A stretch of 6,537 bases of DNA from Chryseosolibacter sp964393795. Its GTDB lineage: Bacteria; Bacteroidota; Bacteroidia; Cytophagales; Cyclobacteriaceae. A program made the position numbers and the translations under genes. The DNA lies in assembly GCA_964393795.1 (NCBI GenBank), contig CAYMWA010000188.1:1-6537 (forward strand), read 5' to 3'. The notes beneath the pieces are model-generated. The model saw only the letters and a program-made list of their open reading frames with translations. It ran no database searches and was not told where the DNA came from. Shown here in pieces: positions 1 through 6,537 of this stretch (the first letter of the stretch is position 1; each line of letters begins with the position of its first letter).

Positions 1-360
1 ATCTTTTCCTTGACCATGCACAAGATAGTCATTCACCTCCTTAGCGTCGAGCCTTCTTCCCTCTTTAAATCCCAAATCAAATTTAATACTACTGTTTTCT
101 TGCAAAATGATATACCCTTCTGATGTTTGCGTCTTAGCTGCATTTGAAGCCTTATCAGCCCACGCCCACTTCGTAGGAGTCAATTTGCCGTTGTGAATTA
201 TGGCCACAGTTTCATTCGATAAATCCTTCAATAGTATGGACTTACCCTTTATCTCGGCTTTGAGGCCAACGCTTATTAGTTTTTCGTAAGTGGCTTTAAG
301 TGAACCTGTTAAAGAGGCAACAATATTTTTAAACTCATCAGCCGTTCTTTGATTCACTCT
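1..360 (-). other. Low-GC C-terminal tip of the giant protein, candidate exchanged module
   Basis: By hand count 143 of 360 bases are G or C (40%), against 124 of 240 (52%) in 481-720 and 105 of 180 (58%) in 1981-2160 of the same gene. The drop falls near residue 1133, after GRMGFLRSEGA. The encoded stretch is lysine-rich and has no domain I recognise. In polymorphic toxins a compositional break near the 3' end often marks a recombined C-terminal cassette; that reading is inference, because the gene end and any immunity gene are not in the window. Confidence 0.5.
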
Positions 361-3300
361 TGCGCCCTCACTCCTCAAAAACCCCATCCTCCCTTCACTA
401 TTCCTCACAACAATGTGGTTTCCATGAGCGAGCATTTGCTTCCCTTCATCAAAAAAAACTTCCGGATGAAGGACGTCGTCGGAAATTGTTGCGATTCGAG
501 TCGAGCCATCTTTGATGAGGAAACGCCTGGTATCCTTGACGACGGACAACCCCAACCGTCGTGCTTTGAAAATGAATCTCGAAATGTGCTTTGGGACTGC
601 ACTCAACACTGACACAATGCCCACGGTGATGCGCTGACCTTTGAGCAACGCTCTCATCTCCCCCACACCGACAAACAACGACGCCACATCAAATATTAGC
701 CTCCCCTGATGGTACAGCGCCTCATTGTCGAAACCGACAGCCTCGTCAATGTACTCGGCAAAGCTGCTCTTCACTTCGGTCCAGACTTGATTCCGCGCCT
801 CTACTGACGTCGCCAGCGTATTCAGAAATTGAACAAACTGCCATGTCGCCACCCTGATCTGTAATGCGTCTGCTGAAAAATTGTTCGGCTTCCACGCATC
901 AAGGAAATTGGCGATCCCCCACGCACCTTCAATGGTTTCCCACATACCATCGACGAATCCAGCGACAACCGGATCGACTATCCCCGACCGCCACAAATGC
1001 TCCGGGATAAGCCCGCCATCAACGGCGTAGTAAGACGCATGCAGCGACATCGTCGTCACGTCAACGGCGAGTGGCCCACGCTGCATCTCTTGCTCCTCGC
1101 CTCCTTCGAACAGTGACAGCCTGCTGCACGGCTCATGAATATGATCCCACTGGTACTTGGACAACACTGTACCGGAGCCGTAGTCCATCAGGTTGTCCGT
1201 CGTGCCCGTTGGAAGGCTGTACTCAAGAAAGGTGTGCGCAAGATTAAAGGCGCCATGGCCAAGTTCATGTCCGATGGTCTTTAACAATTCCGCGGTGTCG
1301 CCGTTGTGCGACGCCAAAAAGACGAAGCCAGCTTGTCTCCCGCGCGGCATGTAGCCAAGCACGTTGGCATTGGCGGCATGGTCAATAAGGAAGATGTAGT
1401 ATGTATTGTCCTGGAGATGGCCGTAGGCATTCAACACGCTTTTCATGTCACTGGTGTAGTTGGAGAAAACGCCCGTCTCGCCGACATCGACAGCATCAGG
1501 CAGGTCGACCGTAACACCTTCCGAAATGCTTACGTGCCACCCGGCTACCGCCTGCATGAAAATCTTGTTGAGGCCTTCAGAAACGACATCAGCCGTCAGG
1601 CCGGCTGGCAAAGACACACCGTTCACGGGAACGATGACAAGGTTGTTGTGTATCGGATCATATGTTGCCAGATTGACCTGTCCATACACCTTCGGCGGAA
1701 TGGTGTCCGCAGGCTGATAACGTGCGATGAATTCCTCCTCCATGCCTGCCGCCTTTCCCTGAAGGCTGAGTGTAACACGTCGTCCGTCCGATTGCACTGG
1801 CATCACCGGTGTATGTCCCGCCTCGAACGTCAACTCCGACAAATCTATTTCTCCTGACAACAGGCGCCCCTCCAGTTCATCCGGTTGCGTTGATGAAAGT
1901 GCCTTCCAGGCGACATGCGTGCCATCGTCGCGCTGTTGATAATAGTGCGAGAGTGCATCGTACGCCATCTCGTCAAAACCGAACCGCCCGTTTCCCCTTG
2001 CAAACACGAATCCTGTTTCATAGTCGCGCTGTCCCCGGGAGGCCGCAGCCTTCGCTTCAGTGGCAGTGGTCTTCGCGACGTTGCCGTCCTTGTCGACAAC
2101 ATAACCGTTACCCACCGCGTCAGTCACCGCGTAGCTTTCGCCTTTTGCCAACGTGTATTGTTTCTCGTCGCTCAGCGTAACGGCGACGTTGCCCTCCTCA
2201 TCTTTGGTCACAGACACGATGGTCGCGTCTTCAATGTTGATCAATGAATCGACGGACACGACTGTGATATCCAGTGCACCAGCCTTGGGTGCCGTGCCGG
2301 GCATGAGCGGGATTTCTTCCACCGGAAGGAAACGACTCCCGGCACTCCAAACACTCTTTACTGCACCGCGCGTCAGCCAAAAGCGATCGTTGACAGCGAT
2401 ACCTTCGAACGTCACGCGCACGCGGGCGCTGTTGAGCCACGGAACTATCGCTACTCCCGAACCGTAGTATCGGCCGTCCATTTGAACAACATCGCGGAGC
2501 AAAACCTCATAGCCTCCGGCATGAAGTGTATCGTTGACCAGTAGCGGAAACACCGGCTTTGTATCGGCCGGACGCGGCGGAGGTTCTACCAAATCCCTGC
2601 ACACGAATTCATTCGGTTCCTCCCGAAGCGTGCGGAACACGCGCACCGGACTGAAGGCACTTTCCTGCGTCGCGGTTTCCGCGCGCACCTTCATCTCATA
2701 TTCAGTATCCACCGCAAGGTGATAAAGTGTCTTCTGGGTGAACTCCGTCAGTGTCTCGTACCACTCATGGTTCTTTTGCCTCCGAAGGGGCCTGTAAAGG
2801 AGGCGGTACTTGACTTCATCGCCGCTGAAAGTCACCGGGTCCCAACGCATGGAAAGTGTCGTCGGCTTTGCCCACCGCAGCTGAAACCTTTCCGGTACCG
2901 GCAACTCCTTCCCGTATTGAAAACTGAATACTTCGCTCCGTCCGCCGTTGCGGAAAAGGTCCCGGTCTTCGGTGTCGCGCGCCGTCACCTGCCACGCATA
3001 GCTCCGTCCCGGAATCAACGCCGGCTCGCGCTGTGTATAGCGCAATTGATTTTGAGACGTGCTCACTTCAAACAACGGCGGCAGCGTAAGAAACGCGTTG
3101 GATGGATTTGCGCCGTCGGGCCAGATCTCGACCAACCGAAAAGTGTATTCAGTGCTGAACGCTGCGTTTGGCGATCCTGTATGCCGCGGCGTCCAACTGA
3201 AGAGAATGTTTGTTGGGTCACGTACTTCCTGTGTCGACGCGTTTGCCGGTGTATTGAGAATGGGCGGATCATTGAGCGTGATCCGGGCCGTCGCCATCGC

Positions 3301-3756
3301 CGTATTACTTACAACGGTACCCCTATTGTAGTCGAGTACAGACACGGTAAACCGGTAGAAGCCTTCGGGAAGTCGCGGACTGTTCATAAATGTCGTTCGG
3401 CTCATTCCGGAAAAATCCAGCGCATTGGGATTAAAATAATCCGAAAGGTCCGCACCATCATATACCTGCGATATGCCTCCGCCCTGCAGGATCATTGGCG
3501 CAATTCCAGGCGTTAATTTCGTCCTGATCGTGATTCCCTGCCCTTCAATAACAAACCTTAGCCGGAATGGATAATCCGCCACTGTGAGGTCGTTCGCCCT
3601 GACGGACACCATCAGCTTATGTGCACCCGGCATTGTATAGTCACTAAGCCAGGGCGAATAGGGAGGCACAAGTTGCATGCTCACCTGTATGGGGAATACC
3701 TGTGCCGCACCTCGCGTACAAAACAAGATGAAGACGAGGAAGAGGGTCTTTCTCAT
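1..3756 (-). CDS. Giant exported modular protein: TANFOR/FN3-like N-terminus, zincin-like core, pre-toxin-like segment (3' end outside window)
   Basis: Seen: one unbroken frame of 1252 codons from ATG at 3756, with no stop before base 1, so the C-terminus is missing. Residues 1-19 are a signal peptide (charged RK, hydrophobic core, ending GAAQ). Residues 20-170 are beta-rich, with PPYSPWLSDY, YFNPNALDFSG and LPEGFYRFTVSVLDY. Residues 170-285 contain FSWTPRHTGSPN and LIPGRSYAWQVTARD; residues 286-376 look like a fibronectin-III domain. Residues 395-475 form another beta module (AGGYEVLLRDV, GSGVAIVPWLNSARV). Residues 495-575 are hairpin-rich (VVDKDGNV). Residues 775-875 hold a metallopeptidase-like core with HELGHGAFNLAH (830-841) and NLMDY (855-859). 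Residues 935-1045 resemble pre-toxin segments (YHQGRLIFDVASLFVGVGE). Known from memory: the N-terminus matches Bacteroidota proteins annotated as TANFOR-domain, often large with variable C-termini. Inferred: a surface or secreted effector, possibly toxin-bearing. It follows the barrel gene by 28 bases, without a clear Shine-Dalgarno. The toxin activity, if any, cannot be named here. Confidence 0.9.
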   Translation of the reverse strand, partial: MRKTLFLVFILFCTRGAAQVFPIQVSMQLVPPYSPWLSDYTMPGAHKLMVSVRANDLTVADYPFRLRFVIEGQGITIRTKLTPGIAPMILQGGGISQVYDGADLSDYFNPNALDFSGMSRTTFMNSPRLPEGFYRFTVSVLDYNRGTVVSNTAMATARITLNDPPILNTPANASTQEVRDPTNILFSWTPRHTGSPNAAFSTEYTFRLVEIWPDGANPSNAFLTLPPLFEVSTSQNQLRYTQREPALIPGRSYAWQVTARDTEDRDLFRNGGRSEVFSFQYGKELPVPERFQLRWAKPTTLSMRWDPVTFSGDEVKYRLLYRPLRRQKNHEWYETLTEFTQKTLYHLAVDTEYEMKVRAETATQESAFSPVRVFRTLREEPNEFVCRDLVEPPPRPADTKPVFPLLVNDTLHAGGYEVLLRDVVQMDGRYYGSGVAIVPWLNSARVRVTFEGIAVNDRFWLTRGAVKSVWSAGSRFLPVEEIPLMPGTAPKAGALDITVVSVDSLINIEDATIVSVTKDEEGNVAVTLSDEKQYTLAKGESYAVTDAVGNGYVVDKDGNVAKTTATEAKAAASRGQRDYETGFVFARGNGRFGFDEMAYDALSHYYQQRDDGTHVAWKALSSTQPDELEGRLLSGEIDLSELTFEAGHTPVMPVQSDGRRVTLSLQGKAAGMEEEFIARYQPADTIPPKVYGQVNLATYDPIHNNLVIVPVNGVSLPAGLTADVVSEGLNKIFMQAVAGWHVSISEGVTVDLPDAVDVGETGVFSNYTSDMKSVLNAYGHLQDNTYYIFLIDHAANANVLGYMPRGRQAGFVFLASHNGDTAELLKTIGHELGHGAFNLAHTFLEYSLPTGTTDNLMDYGSGTVLSKYQWDHIHEPCSRLSLFEGGEEQEMQRGPLAVDVTTMSLHASYYAVDGGLIPEHLWRSGIVDPVVAGFVDGMWETIEGAWGIANFLDAWKPNNFSADALQIRVATWQFVQFLNTLATSVEARNQVWTEVKSSFAEYIDEAVGFDNEALYHQGRLIFDVASLFVGVGEMRALLKGQRITVGIVSVLSAVPKHISRFIFKARRLGLSVVKDTRRFLIKDGSTRIATISDDVLHPEVFFDEGKQMLAHGNHIVVRNSEGRMGFLRSEGARVNQRTADEFKNIVASLTGSLKATYEKLISVGLKAEIKGKSILLKDLSNETVAIIHNGKLTPTKWAWADKASNAAKTQTSEGYIILQENSSIKFDLGFKEGRRLDAKEVNDYLVHGQGKD
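79..282 (-). repeat. Diverged protein repeat, copy 2 (residues 1159-1226)
   Basis: Contains SVGLKAEIKG, ILLKDLS, VAIIHNGKLTP and EGYIIL, matching copy 1 position by position at residues 1064-1128 apart from small gaps. This copy lies wholly in the low-GC tip, whereas copy 1 lies mostly in normal-GC sequence. The two copies are therefore old or acquired separately. Its end is close to the window edge, so further copies may exist to the left. Confidence 0.35.
373..567 (-). repeat. Diverged protein repeat, copy 1 (residues 1064-1128)
   Basis: Contains xxxxxGL, then FLIKDGS, then A-T-I, then L-H-P, then HIVVRN. It aligns with residues 1159-1226 at an offset of 95-96 residues, with shared K, GL, L-x-KD-x-S, A-x-I, L-x-P. 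The match is by eye, needs small gaps, and probably reflects a beta-hairpin linker module rather than a recent DNA duplication. Confidence 0.35.
1180..1269 (-). other. Zinc-metallopeptidase-like active-site segment within the giant protein
   Basis: Residues 830-859 of the giant protein. H830-E831-x-x-H834 is the classical gluzincin/metzincin zinc-binding and catalytic motif, preceded by a hydrophobic helix (AELLKTIG). A third histidine, H841, follows with six residues between it and H834; canonical metzincins (HExxHxxGxxH) have five. Fourteen residues after H841 comes NLMDY, with M857 placed like the Met-turn of metzincins. Seen: these residues and spacings. Inferred: an active zinc protease, possibly for self-processing or cutting a surface partner. 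H841 as third zinc ligand is the best guess, since no closer candidate is visible. Confidence 0.7.
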
Positions 3757-3784
3757 ATCGGTTGGTGTTAATGTTACATAAATG

Positions 3785-5509
3785 TCAGCGCATACTCCAT
3801 GTATAGTTATATCCAATCGTACCTGTAAATTCGGTAACGGATTGCGGCACCATCTCACCCGGATGCCGGCGCCTTACCATCACAGCACTTATTTTGATTT
3901 TGTGTTTGTTCTTCATCGACAGCGAACCACTCCAACGGCAGTTGATGATGGTATTGACCCTGGTACCATTGCTGTAAGTACAGTTGTACGACGATGACAA
4001 CGTGTTGCGAAATCTTCGTTGAAAAAACGAGCGGGTCAATGAGACGGTCGGCCCGAGGGTACGCGTCTTTATGAACGAACCGTCGTTGATGACTGCATTT
4101 AATGCAATCCCTAATGTCGTGCTTCGGGGCACAAAGCGTGCGGCGTATGTGCAGCTGAGATTGTAGAATCGGGCTGCACCAACGTCGCCATCATCACCGT
4201 GTTGCTGTGCTGCATCCTGCCAGGAAAGTTGTAGACCCAGTTGCTGCCGGGTGTCATCGGTTTTCCGCAGCGTGAGCATCCCCGAAAGGGAAGCATTCCT
4301 TGATATCTGCGTATAGTTCAGGGTATCTGGATTGTCATAGGGCGTGAGTTGGTTAATCGCATCAAACCGCGAATGAATATTAGCGTAACTCTGGAAGCCC
4401 GAGTACGACGCCGTGAGGTTCAACTTGTCGCCCGATAAGTAGTTGACATTGATCGAGCTGGTCACACGCCGCATCGTGCTGAGCTTCTGCTTCTCCAGGT
4501 TGTCGCGCTGAACGCCAACGCTCATGGCCACGTTCAACCTTCCCTGCAGCATCCCGGCCGAGCCATTGACAACGACATGTTCGAGATCGTTGTTGAAGTA
4601 GTACGCCCCCAATGTGCGATACCCGGGATCGACGCGCTCGTAGGCCAGCCCGAGCAACCATCCCTGCTGTTGATAGTCAAACGTCGCTTTGAAAGCCTTG
4701 TCATAGGTGGACGACACCCGGGGTGTAAACAGTGACCCGGTATGTGCGAGAACATGGTCATGTTTTGTTGTGGCCGCACGTGTATCGCGTGTCAACGCGC
4801 TGGTGGCCACCTCTGCCTTGAGGCGGAAGTGTTTGAAGATCGTCTTGCCCGCGCGAACGCTCATCACTGCGTTCTCTTCCGGTGCAATGCCGGCAGTATC
4901 AGGCATGGTTAGGATAGCGCCCGGCTCGTCGGCTGCATGGAAAAAGATCAATTCAACAAAGTCGTTTCCCGTGCCATAGCTTGTTTGGAATCCATACCCC
5001 ATCCGCTTGAAGGCAGGTGTGGCGCTGGTGAGTGCAGCTGTATCGTAAGCGACCGCTTTGAGAAATCTTCCATAGAGCGCGCTGAAGCGCCACTTGGTTC
5101 CTGGAGTCAGTTCAATACCGCCACCGAGGAAATTATGTCCATTGACGGTATATGGTGAAAAAGACATTGAAGTATAGCCGGCATGCGCAGCAATCCATTT
5201 CCATGAAGGATGGAGCGCGTATTGATTAAAGGGCTGGACAAATGCTGCATTGTGATTGGAAGCCGTGAAGGCAAGCGGAATCATCAAGCCGTAAAGGGAA
5301 AGGTTGAGATGGGCAGAGGCAATGAAGTGGTATGGATCGCGATGAGAGGAGGCGCCCCTGCCGGAATAGAAGACCTGATTGAAAGATACACCACCGTCGA
5401 AGGAAAACGGCTTCTCCGTTCCGATGGATTCAAGATGCTGCGCTGCCAACGGAATGCCGACATAAAGTGCCAACACCAATGACAGGCCTGGGCGAGAGGG
5501 TCTTCGCAT
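3785..5509 (-). CDS. Exported outer-membrane beta-barrel-like protein of unknown function
   Basis: 574 residues, complete. ATG at 5509 is chosen because it starts directly with a signal peptide (MRRPSRPG, then the hydrophobic run LSLVLALYVGIPLAAQ, cleavage near residue 24). The rest lacks transmembrane helices and shows alternating polar/hydrophobic strands and aromatic girdle residues throughout, ending in a hairpin (TGTIGYNYTWSMR), as expected for a barrel inserted in the outer membrane. Striking motifs are QPFNQYALHPSWKWI (92-106), FSPYTVNGHNFLGGG (117-131), IELTPG (132-137) and ERVDPGYRTLGAYYFNND (291-308). From memory, similar motifs recur in a family of uncharacterised Bacteroidota outer-membrane proteins. 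It is upstream of the giant modular protein, same strand, 28-base gap, so cotranscription is likely. Inferred role: anchor, receptor or export partner for that protein. It is longer than PorP/SprF proteins (about 300 residues) and I do not place it there. Its precise function is unknown. Confidence 0.88.
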   Translation of the reverse strand: MRRPSRPGLSLVLALYVGIPLAAQHLESIGTEKPFSFDGGVSFNQVFYSGRGASSHRDPYHFIASAHLNLSLYGLMIPLAFTASNHNAAFVQPFNQYALHPSWKWIAAHAGYTSMSFSPYTVNGHNFLGGGIELTPGTKWRFSALYGRFLKAVAYDTAALTSATPAFKRMGYGFQTSYGTGNDFVELIFFHAADEPGAILTMPDTAGIAPEENAVMSVRAGKTIFKHFRLKAEVATSALTRDTRAATTKHDHVLAHTGSLFTPRVSSTYDKAFKATFDYQQQGWLLGLAYERVDPGYRTLGAYYFNNDLEHVVVNGSAGMLQGRLNVAMSVGVQRDNLEKQKLSTMRRVTSSINVNYLSGDKLNLTASYSGFQSYANIHSRFDAINQLTPYDNPDTLNYTQISRNASLSGMLTLRKTDDTRQQLGLQLSWQDAAQQHGDDGDVGAARFYNLSCTYAARFVPRSTTLGIALNAVINDGSFIKTRTLGPTVSLTRSFFQRRFRNTLSSSYNCTYSNGTRVNTIINCRWSGSLSMKNKHKIKISAVMVRRRHPGEMVPQSVTEFTGTIGYNYTWSMR

Positions 5510-5797
5510 GATCGGGCCTTTTTGCTAACTTAACTAAAGGTCGAAATCGCGTTCCGTAAATTCAAGCTTTCACCATATTTTTTTGCGGTGGCAGCAATTT
5601 TTGCAATAGTTCATGACAGCAACAGTAGGAAAAAATAGAAAAATCACCGCCTCATTGGCAAGTTCCCCGACCCATTCATCCTTTCACCTTTTGAAACGCG
5701 CCGTGGCCTGTTCCATTCCTTTCATTTGTCCCACGAAAACAGCACGACGACGTGCACGCATGGTGAGCGTTTAAACACTGACTAAATTATTGACCCG
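5510..5797. other. Divergent intergenic region between the operon and the esterase gene
   Basis: 288 bases with no coding sequence I can support. It carries A/T tracts at 5576-5584 and 5630-5640, a TTGC / GCAA / TTGC cluster at 5583-5604, and a small perfect hairpin GCACG-ACGA-CGTGC at 5742-5755. It must hold the promoters for both divergent genes. On the plus strand TTCATTTG (5721-5728) is 7 of 8 to the Bacteroidota -7 consensus TAnnTTTG, but no -33 box sits at the right distance. Neither start codon has a strong Shine-Dalgarno, as is usual in this phylum. Confidence 0.6.
5630..5662 (-). promoter_or_regulatory. Candidate Bacteroidota-type promoter for the barrel/giant-protein operon
   Basis: On the minus strand CTTG (5662-5659) is followed after 21 bases by TATTTTTT (5637-5630). 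The Bacteroidota sigma consensus is TTTG, about 19-21 bases, TAnnTTTG; the match is 3 of 4 and 7 of 8 counted positions. Transcription would begin near 5622 and leave a leader of roughly 113 bases before the ATG at 5509. A/T-rich sequence makes chance matches common, so this is weak. Confidence 0.25.
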
Positions 5798-6537
5798 ATG
5801 AGAAAACGAATCTACCTCATACTGACGGTGCTCGCTGCCACTTCATTCACTGTGGCGAACGCGCAGCAGACCGCCGAAATTACGTCTTCAGGAATCGGCT
5901 ACCTCCAATATCTTCCGGAGGGCTATCACGGAAACACAAAACAATATCCCCTGGTCATATCGCTGCATGGGATTAAAGAAAAGGGAACTTCATCGACCGA
6001 CCCCAAACTGGTGATACGCGATCTGCCGCGGGTCGACAATGTAGGCCTTCCAAAGTACGCGAGCCAGGGAAAGAAATTTCCCTTCATACTCATCTCACCA
6101 CAACTCAAGAGCAACTATGGTTCGTGGTCTCCCGAGTTCATCATTGAAGTGTTGAACTACGTAAAGAAGAAGCTCCGCATCGACAATCGGAGAGTTTATT
6201 TAACGGGACTCAGCCTCGGCGGACTAGGCGTTTGGAAAACAGCCGGCGCCTATCCGAAAGTATTTGCTGCTATTGCGCCGGTCTGCTCAGGCGGCAATGC
6301 CATCAGCAAGGCAGCCGCCATCGCCCACGAAGATGTAGCGGTATGGGCTTTCCATGGAGCCAGTGACAAGATCGTTTCCTATACTGTCACAACAAGTATG
6401 GTGGATGCGATCAATCGAAGTCATCCCAATCCACTTGCTAAAGTCACCTTATTCCCCGGCATGAATCACAGCATATGGGACAAGGCATACCTGCAGACCG
6501 ACCTCCTCGACTGGATGTTGCGTTTCAAAAATGGAGC
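5798..6537 (+). CDS. Secreted alpha/beta-hydrolase esterase (3' end outside window)
   Basis: 246 complete codons from ATG at 5798, still open at the edge. Residues 1-23 are a signal peptide (MRKR, hydrophobic core, ending VANAQ). Residues 35-60 give the first strands and the oxyanion-loop LHG (56-58). The nucleophile elbow is GLSLGG with S139. D190 in HGASDKIV and H224 in MNHSIWD complete a plausible Ser-Asp-His triad with normal order and spacing. This fits the PHB-depolymerase / CE1-like carboxylesterase group of the alpha/beta-hydrolase fold, hydrolysing an ester outside the cytoplasm; the substrate cannot be told. The hydrolase domain is nearly complete at the edge (LLDWMLRFKNG), so what follows may be a stop, a binding domain or a C-terminal sorting tail of the type IX secretion system. 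It is divergent from the operon and probably unrelated in function. No clear Shine-Dalgarno precedes the start. Confidence 0.88.
   Translation, partial: MRKRIYLILTVLAATSFTVANAQQTAEITSSGIGYLQYLPEGYHGNTKQYPLVISLHGIKEKGTSSTDPKLVIRDLPRVDNVGLPKYASQGKKFPFILISPQLKSNYGSWSPEFIIEVLNYVKKKLRIDNRRVYLTGLSLGGLGVWKTAGAYPKVFAAIAPVCSGGNAISKAAAIAHEDVAVWAFHGASDKIVSYTVTTSMVDAINRSHPNPLAKVTLFPGMNHSIWDKAYLQTDLLDWMLRFKNG

Noticed and set aside
1..60. Naming a specific toxin fold for the C-terminus
   Set aside because: The frame leaves the window at residue 1252 before any catalytic motif can be seen; any nuclease or other assignment would be invented.
1180..1269. Canonical metzincin (astacin/pappalysin type) site
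   Set aside because: Six rather than five residues separate H834 and H841 and the family glycine is absent, so I call it only zincin-like.
1306..1857. Plus-strand open frame of 183 codons
   Set aside because: Antisense to the stretch leading into the metallopeptidase core, with no recognisable motif or start signal.
2719..3516. Plus-strand open frame of 265 codons
   Set aside because: It lies opposite the strongly supported FN3-like region of the giant gene; its translation is rich in Arg and Cys, lacks any domain, and reads as an antisense shadow.
3699..3756. Possible lipoprotein signal in the giant protein (Cys13)
   Set aside because: The residues before Cys are I-L-F, which do not fit a lipobox (Gly/Ala/Ser expected just before Cys); cleavage after GAAQ at residue 19 is the better reading.
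5742..5755. Hairpin GCACG-ACGA-CGTGC as a terminator
   Set aside because: No gene ends here, the stem is only five pairs and no T run follows on either strand.
5926..6114. Minus-strand open frame of 62 codons
   Set aside because: Antisense to the esterase's well-supported N-terminal half, with no motif or start signal of its own.

Overview
The window looks like chromosomal DNA of a member of the Bacteroidota, probably a soil or freshwater type such as Cytophagales or Chitinophagaceae. This is inferred from the protein families, the export signals ending in A-Q, the lack of strong Shine-Dalgarno sequences and a GC content near 50-58% in the gene bodies. No RNA gene, CRISPR array or insertion sequence was seen. 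Three protein genes fill almost everything, and two of them run off the window edges.

Left and centre, minus strand: a probable two-gene operon reading right to left. The first gene (5509 down to 3785) encodes a 574-residue exported protein that looks like an outer-membrane beta-barrel. After a 28-base gap follows one uninterrupted reading frame (3756 down to 1, 1252 codons, still open at base 1). It encodes a giant exported modular protein: signal peptide, a TANFOR-like / fibronectin-III-like beta-rich N-terminal half, more beta modules, a zinc-metallopeptidase-like core (HELGHG...H plus NLMDY), a segment resembling the pre-toxin regions of polymorphic toxins, and a C-terminal tip of clearly lower GC that continues outside the window. 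I read the pair as a surface module: a barrel plus a large surface or secreted effector that may carry an exchangeable C-terminal domain. The toxin interpretation is inference, because the decisive C-terminus and any immunity gene lie to the left of base 1.

Right: a 288-base divergent intergenic region (5510-5797) with A/T tracts and one weak candidate Bacteroidota-type promoter for the operon. Then, on the plus strand from 5798, comes the first 246 residues of a secreted alpha/beta-hydrolase esterase with a recognisable Ser-Asp-His triad. The esterase has no obvious functional tie to the operon beyond sharing the intergenic region.
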